A stretch of 64,000 nucleotides of DNA from Antennarius striatus (lineage: Eukaryota > Chordata > Actinopteri > Lophiiformes > Antennariidae): positions 1,633,501 through 1,697,500 of the forward strand of contig NC_090783.1 of NCBI RefSeq assembly GCF_040054535.1, in the 5' to 3' direction. Of this stretch, positions 1 through 10,204 are shown one piece after another. Numbering within the stretch: the first letter of the stretch is position 1; each line of letters opens with the position of its first letter. The position numbers and the translations under genes are program-made. The notes under the pieces are model-generated. The model worked only from the letters and a program-made list of their open reading frames with translations. It made no database searches and was not told the origin of the DNA.

Positions 1-1997
1 ACCAGGCTGGCGGCGTACATGGGCACGATGACTGGCTGCTTCTTCTGTCCCGTGAACAGCTGTGGGGGGGGAGGGGTACGTTAGTGATGCTGACGCGGCG
101 CCTGACGTCTCACCTGGTCGCCGGCGGACTCACGATGTTGCGCGTGTCGATGCCGAGGCAGCACAGCAGCGTCTTGTTGCAGTGGGAGCCCCCCCACTGG
201 TACCGGAGCCCCACCGCCTCGTTCACGTCCCGGAGCTGCGTCCACACGCTGCGGCCCGGACACCTGCGCGACCACGCCCCCTCCTCCTCTTTCTTCTCGT
301 CGTCAACTCTCGGCGCGGGGGCGTCGTCATGGCGACCCAACAGGACCTCCAGGGGCGTGACCCCGCCCCCCACCGACGCGACGGCGCCCTGAGGGAAGCT
401 GGACTGGAACAGCTTCTCCAGACGGCCGGACAGAGACGCCTGCAGAGAACGCAGAAACAATCGACCACCGTTACCACGGAAACACCTGGGGGGGGGGGGG
501 TGACGACACACTCTGATATAACCATCTGACCCCCCCAGAGGTCACGTGTTAGGGCGTGGCTCTGCCCCTCACCGGCTGCCTGTCTGTCCGGCTGGTTTCC
601 TCGCTGACTGCAGGAGGTTCGCTTTCATGCCACTCCTCCTCTTCCTCCTCCTCCTCCTCCCCCTCTTCCTCCTCGCCCCCCCCAGGAGGAAGGACCATCG
701 TTTCCGTGCTGAACGCCGCCCACGACTCCCCCCCCACCTGCTGCTCCCCGAAGGCCCTCCACCCGGCGTCCGCCTCGCCCTCGGCGGCCGCGCTGAAATT
801 CCCAAAACTGTCGCTGGGGGGGAACTCTGCAAACGCCCCCCCGCCTTCGCCGTCCCGCCTGTCGCTCTGGAGCTGGGGGGCGTTGAAGTCACCGAAGTCG
901 TCGCTGTCGTCCGCGGTTACAGCTTCCTGTGTCGCCGGCGGATGATCGAAGTCGGCGAAGCCCCGCCTGCCAAAGTCATCATCGTCGTCCGGGGGCTGGC
1001 TGAGGTCAGGGGGGAGGGGGGGCTCCCCCAGCGGCGAGGGGGAGGGCGCCGAGCCCGTGGTGCTCATGTCGCCGTACTCTTCCAGGGCGTCGGTCGACAG
1101 CACGCGGCCGAACGACGTCTCCGTCTCCGTGTCGCTGCCGCCCGCCGCCTCGTCGGCCGCGCCCCCCCCGTTCAGACAGACGGGGGCGTCAGTGCAAACT
1201 GGGGCCAAGCGTTCCTGTGCGAAGGTGACACCCCCTTGTGGAGATGGGGGGCCCCAGTCCGTGTCGCACGACTCGTCTGGGGCCTCAGAGGAAACCGGCG
1301 TGGAACCGGCGCCGGGGGGAGTGTCGGCTCCGGTTCCACTCGCGTCCCTGACGGCGTCCTCTAAGGGTGTCCCCTGTGCTGCGTGACGGTCGGCGTCGAC
1401 TGAGGGTGCCCCCTGTCCTTCAGTGTTTGAAAAAGCGGCAAAGTCCGCAAAGTCGTCCTGGGGGGCAGCGGCGGCGCCCGCGTCCTCGGCCGGCGCTCTC
1501 CTCGGATGTGATTGGACGGAATTCTGCAAAGGGCTTCCCTGATCGCCGAATGGTGCGAACCCATTGGTCAGCACCTCCGCCCCGCCCCCGTTGCAGTCGC
1601 CCGTCTCGGCAACGCCAGTGTTGCCCAGGGCAACGCCCAGAGACGCACCGAAGGCCTTTCTCGCTTCAGTTCTCTCCGAGGGACCGCCGCCGCCCGGGTG
1701 CTTCTCCGGCGCCACGCCGTTCGCCTTGGGGAGCTCCTGACCAGGTCTGTGGGCACCGTTGGAAGAGCCGAACCCTGCCCCCCCTCTGCCATGCAGCAGC
1801 TCCGGCGGCGAGGTGGCGGTAAGAGCCTGGCTCTGGTTAAAAGTGGTCGGCGTGTCGAATTCGGTGAAGCTGATGCTGTTCGGGACGCCAGAGGAGGAGA
1901 AGGTGCCGAAATCCCCGAACTCGCTCTCGTCTTCCTCCGCGCCGTCGTCCATCGGGGGGGGGGAAGAGGAGTACATGCGGACGACGTCGGGCTCCAT
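1..1997 (-). CDS. aftph: Aftiphilin, N-terminal part (C-terminus beyond window edge)
   Basis: Clathrin and AP-1/AP-2 accessory protein of trans-Golgi/endosome traffic. Three coding exons are visible: 573-1997 (475 codons), 134-439 (102 codons) and 1-59 (open at the edge). All junctions are phase 0 with GT-AG sites. The start is the ATG at 1995-1997, giving MEPDVVRMYSSSPPP, very close to mammalian aftiphilin; an in-frame ATG lies three codons upstream. Exon 1 is acidic and carries repeated adaptor-binding motifs such as EFGDFGTF, DDFADFAAF, FADFD and SDDFGDF, plus two WxxF motifs (WRAF, WAAF), then a Glu-rich run. Exon 2 holds the conserved clathrin-binding-box region (RLEKLFQSSFP, VGLRYQWGGSH, LGIDTRNI), and the edge exon continues LFTGQKKQPVIVPMYAA. 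Exon 1 appears shorter than in mammals. Known: the family role. Inferred: the same role here. The identification is very secure. Confidence 0.95.
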
Positions 1998-2097
1998 GGC
2001 GACCAAAAACCCTCCTCTCCTGGCTACACCTGCAGGCGGTGAGACAGGAAGTCAGACGGGACGGGAGACGCGGCGATGAAAACACAGGTCCAAGCAT

Positions 2098-2109
2098 CAC
2101 ACACACACT

Positions 2110-2140
<31 letters not shown>

Positions 2141-2150
2141 ACACACACAC
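2098..2150. repeat. (CA)n microsatellite in aftph 5' intron
   Basis: Nearly pure CA dinucleotides with a few CT interruptions, about 100 bp upstream of the first aftph coding exon. The apparent open frames across it are repeat translation only. Confidence 0.95.
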
Positions 2151-2159
2151 CTCTCAGCG

Positions 2160-3460
2160 ACCAATTAGCTCGACGATTCATTCGATACCAGGCAGAAATT
2201 GAATCAATCCGACACTAAAACGGGACAGATGGGCGTCCAGCTGACGGTAATAGAGCCGTAATGAGGAGCTGATGTGAGAACGTCACATCAGTCCCGTGTC
2301 CCCCGACACGGATCCTCCACACGGATCCTCCACACTTCGATGTCAAAATCTCCTTTTCATCATTTCCTTGAAGAGACAGACTCTAGACGATGCAGCTCTT
2401 CAAGGAAACGCGTCCCTGCAGACGTTTTCGTAGCTGGACGTGTTCCAGACTTCAATCATCGAGTGTGATCCGTCCCCACAGCCTCCAGTTTCCTCATTCG
2501 AGCGTCATTTTACATCGGAGACGTGCACACGGCGTGAAATATCTTACCTCCAGCGCTTATGTTTGAACAGGATAAAAAGGGGATTGAGGTGCCATCATCC
2601 CAAAGCAAGCTGATGTTTAATAAATGGGACCTGAAGGCTTTCAAAATTCAACTAAAACAATGAGCCTCAATGTGTTCAGACCTGAACTTTCTTAAAACAA
2701 CAGTTTAAAGAAAATGTTGGAAACTTGAATCTATGAGTTTGTTGGAAACTTTCTGGTTCTGGTTATTTACATGTGAGAAAAATCTGCCAAAAATAAACAA
2801 CATTTAAGATTAAAACAAATGGAAAGTGAAATATTTTAATTAATATTGAGTTATTTTAACGGCATATCCAGAAAAATTTAATTATTATGAAATTATCCGA
2901 GCATACCGTAATGATGGTTTCAGTTTCTTATATGTGAGGATTTTCAGGTGAATTTAAACCAAACAGTTTCAAACTTTTAACTGTTTAACAAAAATAAAAC
3001 CCAACAGGGTGTCAGCTGATCACAACCCCATGAGATCAGGTGACCTGCCGTCAAACACGTGGGCAGAAATCAATCGATTAATTGAATCAGTCCGGACATT
3101 GAGCAATAATTTAACCCCTGAGGAGCCTTAAAGTCACTTCGCCCCGGTTTGTTTGCGTTCCCACCTGGGCGGTGACGTCACCATGTTTGCTTTTGTTGGT
3201 CTTATCTGACGGAACACCTGGGCGCAGGTGGAGCAGAAAGCAGCTCCGGACAGACCTGTTAGCAGAGGGGAAACAGGCGGGACGCGTCCCACTGGAGGAC
3301 GGGGTTCCCTTCTGGGTCGGACCCGCTCCTCTGAGGGTCGAACCCGGATGGGATGGACGGGCTGAGGTCCAGTTGAAGCAGATGTGGTTGAATTAAAGCT
3401 AATTAAAATGTCTTAAAATATGTTAATTAACTGTTTGATAAAAGCTCCAACTCACCTGCG
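2160..3460. other. aftph 5' non-coding region, no gene seen
   Basis: Low-complexity, moderately AT-rich sequence between the first coding exon of aftph and its CpG-rich promoter region. A short duplicated phrase (cacggatcctcca) occurs near 2308-2335. I see no supported exon; it is probably the first intron of aftph. Confidence 0.5.
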
Positions 3461-3469
3461 CCTCACCTG

Positions 3470-4260
3470 GCGCGTCACTGAAGCTAGCAGGCCCAGCAAC
3501 ATTATTAAGTATGTAGCTTAGCATGCTAACAGCTGGGCTAGCGCTATGCTAGCGCTGTAGGAACAGCCGGACCGGTTTGTCCCGACAGGAGGCGGACAAC
3601 TCGGTCGGTGCTTCCCGGTGGGAACTCCAGGCCGACGCGGTCCCCTCAGACGGGCTGTCAGGGAAGCTAAGTTAGCTTAGCTTAGTCGGTGAACACAAGC
3701 CGGGCTAACATGAACCGAGGCGGGAATAACGAGGCTGTTTGTTGTTGTTAAAGTTTACCGGGTCGGTTGTGTTGTTGACACCAACAACAGGCGTTCCGTG
3801 TCGGGGTGTGTAAACACTAGTGCACCGGCACCGTGACACGCAGCTAGCTGAAGCTAACTGCGCAGCTTGGCTAAGCTAACGCTAGCGGTTACTAACGCCT
3901 TCCCCCGCTAGCGTTAGCTTCCGCTCGGCGGCTAGCTTCGATGACAGCAGGTGTCTCCTGTCAGCGGGAGAAGGCGCACAGGAGAGCGGGCTGACCGTGA
4001 GACGCTGTCCGCTGGCTTCCATCACTCAGGCGGAGACGGTGGCGTCCATACGCGGTCCGTTCGCGGCCGCCGGAGCGGAGCAGGACGGCACAGACTGAAG
4101 GTTGAGTCCGCCGGCTGCTGCTGCTGCTACCGCGAGCCTGCCTCCCGATCTCCCGGCATGCACCGCTGTGGAAGGTTGACGCTGCTGGTTCTTCCAAAAC
4201 TTTCCGTGTTTAACAGGTAGAGCACCGACACCGCTACTCACAGCGACTTTAGCATATCTA
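3470..4260 (-). promoter_or_regulatory. CpG-rich probable aftph promoter with GCTAGC/TTAGC clusters
   Basis: GC- and CpG-rich block upstream of aftph. It contains at least a dozen copies of GCTAGC, GCTAA, TTAGC and AGCTTAGC, concentrated at 3483-3560, 3663-3710 and 3841-3935. The region is flanked by AT-rich DNA. I infer that the non-coding first exon and transcription start of aftph lie here; no TATA box was evident. Confidence 0.5.
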
Positions 4261-4269
4261 CTATGGTGA

Positions 4270-4745
4270 CGCCAGGACCCACAGAAATCCGCCTGTGATT
4301 GGCTGGCGAGAGCGAAGATGTTTCCGTGTAGCCACTCCCATATCTGCTTCCGTGTGGTATGTGTGACGTTTATCTCTTCTAAGCCAATCAGAGGCTTTAG
4401 AGGGCGGGACTTAACCTCACCATAGTAGGATTTAAAAAAATATTTGACCCACATGAGAATATGGTACAAATTTGAAAAATTAATCTGTTCAGTATTTATC
4501 TAATGAAATAATAATTAATCAGAAAAGAAAGAAAAGAATGACAAAGATTTAAAGTAGAATGTCAGAAATATGGAAAAAAATGTGATAAAAATGTTAAAAT
4601 ATCCTCATAAAAATGATCAAAAAGTCACCTAAAGTTGTTGTTCCAGATGACTAACAATTAGGAAGGGTTTACCTTGGTTGCTCCAGTTTTCCTTATAGAA
4701 GCTCCTGCATTCAAGACAATACAACCACAAACAGGACTTTTTAAT
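4270..4745. other. Intergenic spacer, nothing recognised
   Basis: AT-rich from about 4430 onward. No gene or repeat family recognised. Confidence 0.4.
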
Positions 4746-4749
4746 ATGT

Positions 4750-4755
4750 TTTATT
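4750..4755 (-). terminator. Polyadenylation signal of the coiled-coil gene
   Basis: AATAAA on the minus strand, about 120 nt beyond the stop codon of the 188-aa coiled-coil ORF and in the right orientation for it. Confidence 0.6.
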
Positions 4756-4876
4756 CAGAGTTCAAGCATTAATCAGACATTTGGGACATTTTTGTGGTTG
4801 AAGGTTTGCCCAGTCCTTCAGATCCAGATAATATCAGATCAGAACAGCTTCCTGTTCCACCTCTTCTTCTTCCTCT

Positions 4877-5443
4877 TCATCTGGAATTGAGCAGCTGGAA
4901 CTTGAAGGCCTTCTCCTGCTGCAGAGACGCATCCAGACCTTCATTCAGGTCTTTCAGCCTGTCCAGCTCTCGTCGCAGGTCATCATTGTAGGAAGTCTTC
5001 TGCTCCAGCCTTGTCTGGATGTCCAGCTGCGCTTCAGTAAGGGTTCCCAGCTGGTTCCTCAGAGCCTTCACCTTCTCTGCATGCTCCTGTTTGATCTGAG
5101 CCATAAGAGCTTCTGTCTTCTCCATCTCTCCCACCTCTGAGTCCAGGTTGGTGGTGGGTTTCAGGCCTTTCAGGGCCTCTAAGTAGGTGGCCTTTTTTTG
5201 TGGAGGCAGCTGGGCCTTCAGGTCTCGGATCTCCTTCTCCATCTGCTCCTTCTCCAGCAGCCAGGCGATGCCGGCTTTCTGCTCTTCCACCTTTTGGAAA
5301 AAGGCGTTCAGCATGTCCACCTCGATCTCCACATGGATCCTGCCTTCCAGCTTTCCCTCGGAGAGCCGGACGGAGCTGCCGGTCAGATCGCCCCTCAGCT
5401 GCTCCTGCATGTCCTGGTAGTTGAGCTGGTTCCTGTGGGTCAT
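4877..5443 (-). CDS. Single-exon coiled-coil protein, family not recognised
   Basis: Intronless 188-aa ORF starting MTHRNQLNYQDMQEQL. Nearly the whole length is charged heptad-like sequence rich in E, K, L and Q, with no signal peptide or membrane segment. It looks like a long coiled coil, perhaps distantly like an intermediate-filament rod, but I could not place it in a family. It seems to be a real transcription unit: a TATA-like box lies about 85 nt upstream of the ATG and an AATAAA about 120 nt downstream of the stop. The 3' end is odd. The frame stops after FQLLNSR, while the neighbouring frame runs straight across that point into an acidic tail (PDEEEEEEVEQEAVLI) and then stops. That could mean a one-base change of the ancestral end, or coincidence. 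It sits between aftph and lgalsl on the same strand. It could be a retrogene because it lacks introns. Confidence 0.6.
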   Translation of the reverse strand: MTHRNQLNYQDMQEQLRGDLTGSSVRLSEGKLEGRIHVEIEVDMLNAFFQKVEEQKAGIAWLLEKEQMEKEIRDLKAQLPPQKKATYLEALKGLKPTTNLDSEVGEMEKTEALMAQIKQEHAEKVKALRNQLGTLTEAQLDIQTRLEQKTSYNDDLRRELDRLKDLNEGLDASLQQEKAFKFQLLNSR

Positions 5444-5525
5444 GTCGTCTCACTTCCTGTTTCCTGTCTTGTTGGTTCAGTCCTGCTGTTTGGAGCCGTC
5501 AGCGTCTGAATTAAACCAGGCTCTG

Positions 5526-5533
5526 TTTTTATG
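5526..5533 (-). promoter_or_regulatory. TATA-like box of the coiled-coil gene
   Basis: Minus-strand CATAAAAA roughly 85 nt upstream of the coiled-coil ATG, a plausible spacing for a short 5' leader. It is a sequence match only. Confidence 0.35.
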
Positions 5534-5691
5534 TCTTCCAGTGAGCTTTGACGTCCAGTACATGAAGACATTAAAGCCCTTTGAAAGTCCTTTTGGTCTA
5601 ATGCCAGGACAGTTTGTACCAGAATCCCCTGACTTTCATTCTACACAATTATGAATAAAGAAATTAATAATAAAGCACTACACTGGCGTCA

Positions 5692-5800
5692 TGCCTGGAG
5701 TGTACCCTGCCTCCTACCGCCAGTTGGCTGGGATCAACTCCAGCAATCCGTGAATGCGTAAGAAGCCTGTCAAGAAAATGAAAGAATGAATAATAAATTA
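5692..5800 (+). repeat. Retroposon 3' tail fragment (L2/Rex-like)
   Basis: Contains GTGTACCCTGCCTCCTACC and GGCTGGGATCAACTCCAGC, followed by a short AAAGAATGAA-type tail. This is the degraded 3' end typical of a LINE family widespread in teleosts. A second, better preserved copy lies at 11480-11586. Confidence 0.6.
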
Positions 5801-6677
5801 TTTTAATGCTTAATTTAATATCACTATAAGACCGTATACTGTAAAATTGATTGTATACTTTACTCTCCTTTGTAAAGTACTATTTTAATATATACAAGTT
5901 ACATATAACAAAGTGATATTAAAATGTAAAAAAAATTGCTAATATAACAGAGAAAATACAAAACTTATAATAAAATTAATAAAACAAAATAAATTAAAAT
6001 AAATAACTAAATAAATGAATTAAATAATATAATAAAATAAATTTCCCTGATGTAACCTCCCTTAAGGGATAAAGTTATACTCATAAAATTAAAAGTTCAA
6101 AATCCAGGGAAAATAAAATAAAATTTTAAAAAAAATTATACTGACTGATCTATGGCAGATAAACCATGAATCAGTCATAAACAAAGCATTAAATCACAAT
6201 GAAGGGGTGTTCTGTAGGAGTTTATTGCACGTTATAACCTCACAATGACTTTGTGGACTATTAATGAATAAATTTCTATAATGTCGTTGCTTCTATAATA
6301 AAATATTAGAAAAGTTATGAAGTCAAAGTGTCCGCCAGTTCAAATGTCGACACAGTGAAGTCCTGATACTTTAATTGTAGCAAAATCAAACGTAAAAATT
6401 GACAATAAAATTATACGCAAAATAAAACAATAGCAATAAGCTGATAAAGAATCAAACAATAGATAATAAAAATAAAAACAGGCATTCTGTGGTGTATGTG
6501 ATGCATGAGGAACATTTAGGAGCATCTGGAACACAAACATTCATTCAAAACTTTATAAAAGTAAAAAGAACTTTAGAGTCTTTTCTCAAAGACACGGAGA
6601 GCGTTTAAAGTTTCTCAATATTTCTTCATCCTCCTGCAGTGAAACGAGTCTGACTGCATTCAGAGCAGCTTTAATCA
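5801..6677. other. AT-rich intergenic DNA
   Basis: Very AT-rich, with many short A/T runs and no coding frame of credible composition. Nothing else recognised. Confidence 0.5.
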
Positions 6678-6683
6678 TTTATT
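6678..6683 (-). terminator. Polyadenylation signal of lgalsl
   Basis: Minus-strand AATAAA only about 30 nt past the lgalsl stop codon. If used, the 3' UTR is unusually short (about 50 nt). Confidence 0.55.
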
Positions 6684-6713
6684 CTTCCGTCAGACGGAGC
6701 CGGCCGCGCCGCT

Positions 6714-8133
6714 TCAGGCCAGCTTGGTGACGGCGACGCTTCCTTTGATCCACAGCGTGTCCACGTCTCTGAGGGGGGTCACCCTGTGGCCGAACCCGAA
6801 CAGCTGCTGGCCGTCCACCAGCACCAGGTACCGGCTGTGTTCACAGAAGATCTCCATCTGGGGGGTGGGGGGAGACGGGACCAGAGTGTTAAGGTGAACC
6901 TCCAGACCTCCTCAATAAGGTGACACCACCAGATGGACAGGGGGGGGGCACCTTGAACGGCTGGCCTCTGATGAAGGGGAAGAACGGGATGTCCCCCACC
7001 GGATCGTCCCAGGATCCGGTCACGTAGGCTCGCCGCAGGACCTGCCGGTCCTTGAACTGAACGCAGATCTCCAGAGCAACGTCGGGCCGGCCCCCCCGAG
7101 ATGTTCCACACCCGCAAGTCAGACCCAAGTAGAACCTGAGAGAGACGAGCATGAGGGGGTGGTTTACCTGACGACTTCAGGTCGGGGCAAAAAAGACCAT
7201 GGGGTCACCTGTCCGGGTGCGAGTCCACAATGCCGAACACGACCACCCTCTTCCCCGGATGCATCCCTCCTGTGATGTGACCTCTGAACGGAGCCGCCTG
7301 GGAGACGTGACCACCCGGTGACCAGTGGGGAAAAGAGTTGGGACGTGTGAAGTCAAAAAAGATCCACGTCACATGTTAGAAATAAGAGAAAAAACCATCA
7401 CATTTGTAATTTATTATTAAAAATACGACAAATTTCAATTAATTCTGAACTAATATATAAAAAAGTTGTGAATATTTGTTATATTTCTAATCATTCTTAT
7501 GAAATTTGATGGTTTTCTTGTTCATCTCTGACTTTTCCTGTGAAAATTACAGCAGTTTTGTGTCTTTATAGTTTTCTTCTGATGACATGAATTACACAAA
7601 TCTCTCTATTTTCTAATCCTTGTGATGTTTTGTTTTTTTAATTTTATATTACCTGTTTTTTCTTGGCATCTTTTTCACTGGTTCCAACTGGTTTATTTCC
7701 CTCAGGAGAATTTTTGTCTGGAAACACCCATTTCTGTTGGGGGGGGGCGCATTCGTTTGTTGTCTTTCATTAAATATTTCATGCACAATCACAACCAACT
7801 TATTTATGTAACTTTATGTAACTTTATTTATTGGCGTTTAGGTCCGAAAATGAGGAGTGAGAGCTTTTATTTTGTTAACTCTGACAGGAAGTTCTTACAT
7901 TCGGCTGAGTGTGACGTCAGCAGTGACGCCAGGAGGCTGTTTTTAAAACTAATCCAACTCATTTTCAACTCAAACTTTCACCTAAGAAACAGAATAAAAG
8001 CGCAGGTCACGTGCTGACGTGTTTGCCGCTCTTCCTCGTCGCTCCTCTTCCTCACCTGTCACCTGTTACCTGCGGCTCGCGAGCGGAAACTCACCTTCCT
8101 GCCGCGCGCCGCCGCTCCGTGCGCTTCCGCCAT
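6714..8133 (-). CDS. lgalsl: Galectin-related protein (complete)
   Basis: Single galectin-fold protein of 151 aa. Coding exons are 8095-8133, 7209-7297, 6952-7135 and 6714-6857; the joined length is 456 bp and all junctions are GT-AG and in frame. The N-terminus [13 protein letters not shown] is short, then [26 protein letters not shown], the core [33 protein letters not shown], and the last strand set [20 protein letters not shown] ending VTKLA. These match human LGALSL block by block. LGALSL is reported to lack the usual galactoside-binding residues, and the canonical H-N-R / W-E-R set is not evident here either, so sugar binding should not be assumed. It lies upstream of aftph on the same strand, as in human. 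The start codon is embedded in a YY1-like CAACATGGCGG. Whether this is the a or b fish copy cannot be told. Confidence 0.93.
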
Positions 8134-8170
8134 GTTGATCCAAAGAACCTGCAGAGGACTGAGTGACGAT

Positions 8171-8300
<130 letters not shown>

Positions 8301-8567
8301 CTAATCAGCTTCCCTTTCCTGCATGCCACTCATTCCAGTCACACACACACACACACACACTGTTCGAGAACATTTCTGGTTCAACAGAAGAATAACAATA
8401 TTTGTTTTAGAGGAAATTCTTTCACAACCCCCCCACAAACATTTTGGTTGCCCCCATCTGGCTCCTCCTGACCGGCTGACCTCCTTTCAGGGGTTTGTTC
8501 TGGTCCGGTTAGTGAGAACAGGGAGTGTTTTGGGTGTAAACGCCGCTGGTGCAGTTCCCATTTATGT

Positions 8568-8599
8568 CCACTAGAGGGCAGTGCCGCGCCATCTGCTCC
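8568..8599. promoter_or_regulatory. Paired convergent CTCF-like motifs
   Basis: The plus strand reads CCACTAGAGGGCAGTG (8568-8583), close to the CTCF core consensus. Immediately after it, the minus strand reads GGAGCAGATGGCGC (8586-8599), another CTCF-like core. They lie between lgalsl and atp6v0e. Motif match by eye only. Confidence 0.45.
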
Positions 8600-8639
8600 A
8601 GGAGAAGGTCCCTTCAGAATGTTTGTTTGTCACACAGTG

Positions 8640-9110
8640 ATGACGTAAACCTGTTATATCTGCATTAAATACAGATATCAAAATCTAAACCTGTTAAATA
8701 TTTAAGACAATTTATATCCAACATGAATTCATTTACTTATAAATTCTATTAAAATATATATTGCATCCAACATGTCAATGACTCTACGACAATAAACATG
8801 GATATATGAATCATGTATGTAGCGCAGAAAAAAACGGACTAATTTAACGTTTGTTTTACTTTAAATTATATAATGGATAAAAATTGAATTGGGTGATAAT
8901 AAAAAATAAAACTGATCTGATGTAAGAACTGATGAGAAACTTATATGCAAATATGAAAAATGTTATATTATAATTTTATTGTTATTATTATATTATAAAA
9001 TTGTGTATTGTATAAAATTATACAATTATTTTTATTATTTTTCCATATTTTCATCTATTTTTTCCAAATCCCTACAAGATGGAAAAAACAGTCTGGAGTC
9101 TGCTGGCATC
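8640..9110. other. AT-rich intergenic DNA
   Basis: AT-rich spacer between lgalsl and the atp6v0e promoter. No gene recognised. Confidence 0.5.
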
Positions 9111-9144
9111 TGTCCAATCCCTGTCGATTTAATCCTGATGGACA

Positions 9145-9240
9145 GCCCCCCCCAGCCAATCAGAGGCAGGCAGAGCCAGTGTCTGGCCCAATGACATGTC
9201 GTACTGTCCAAGTGGGCGGGACCACTGCGGAAGCGACGGC
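9145..9240 (+). promoter_or_regulatory. Probable atp6v0e promoter (CCAAT and GC boxes)
   Basis: CCAATCA near 9155, a second CCAAT near 9187, and the GC box GTGGGCGGG near 9211 lie about 110-175 bp upstream of the atp6v0e start codon. No TATA box; typical housekeeping promoter architecture. Confidence 0.55.
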
Positions 9241-9327
9241 TGGCTTAGCGGCCATTGATGCTCTGGTCTCCGGGAGGACAAACCGAGGTTGTGTCGTCGT
9301 TCGTGCGGGTTTTGCGGGACGGAAACG

Positions 9328-10167
9328 ATGGTGTCTCACTCGCTGGCGCTGCCGATGATCTGCTTCACCACCCTGTGGGGGCTGGTGGGGGTCGTGGCCC
9401 CGTTCCTGGTCCCCAAAGGGCCCAACCGGGGGTAGGTGCCGCGGCCGCCGCCTGAATGAAGGACGACGGTGGATGGATGGATGGATGGATGGTTGGATGG
9501 ATGGATGGATGGATGGATGGTTGGATGGTTGGAGGGATGGATGGATGGATGGATGGATAGATGGATGCGTGGTGTGTTATGTGTCATCCATCCATCATCC
9601 ATCCATCCATCATCCATCCATCCATCCATCCATCCCTCATCCATCTATCCATCCCTCCCTCCCTCATCCCTCATCCATCCCTCCCTCATCCATCCATCCA
9701 TCCCTCCCTCCCTCATCCCTCATCCATCCCTCCCTCATCCATCCATCCATCCATCCATCCAGTGGAGGTGGATTCAGGTCAGGAGGGGATTTATTTCTTT
9801 TTATTTTGTCAGACGTTCTTTTATAAAATCACACAATATAATAATTAATAAAATAAAAAATGATTTCCTTGTTGGAATCCAAACAGTCCTGACGTCCCAC
9901 CTTCTGAGACCAGAGTAGATTCATCTGGATTAGTCCCTTGTGATGATGTAAACTAGATTTTAATATATGGAGTTTAGATTTTGATTCGGATCAAACCTGA
10001 TTTATTTCATGAGGTCAAAAGAGTCCTGGTTCTGGTCCAGGACCAGGAGGTCAGAGGTTACCATGACGATGGGATTCAAACACAGCCATTTAGATGAGGA
10101 TCTCAGGTGGACTTAAAAACCACAACGGGTCGGAACCGGTCTCAGACCCGGCTCTTGCTTTGGACCA

Positions 10168-10204
<37 letters not shown>

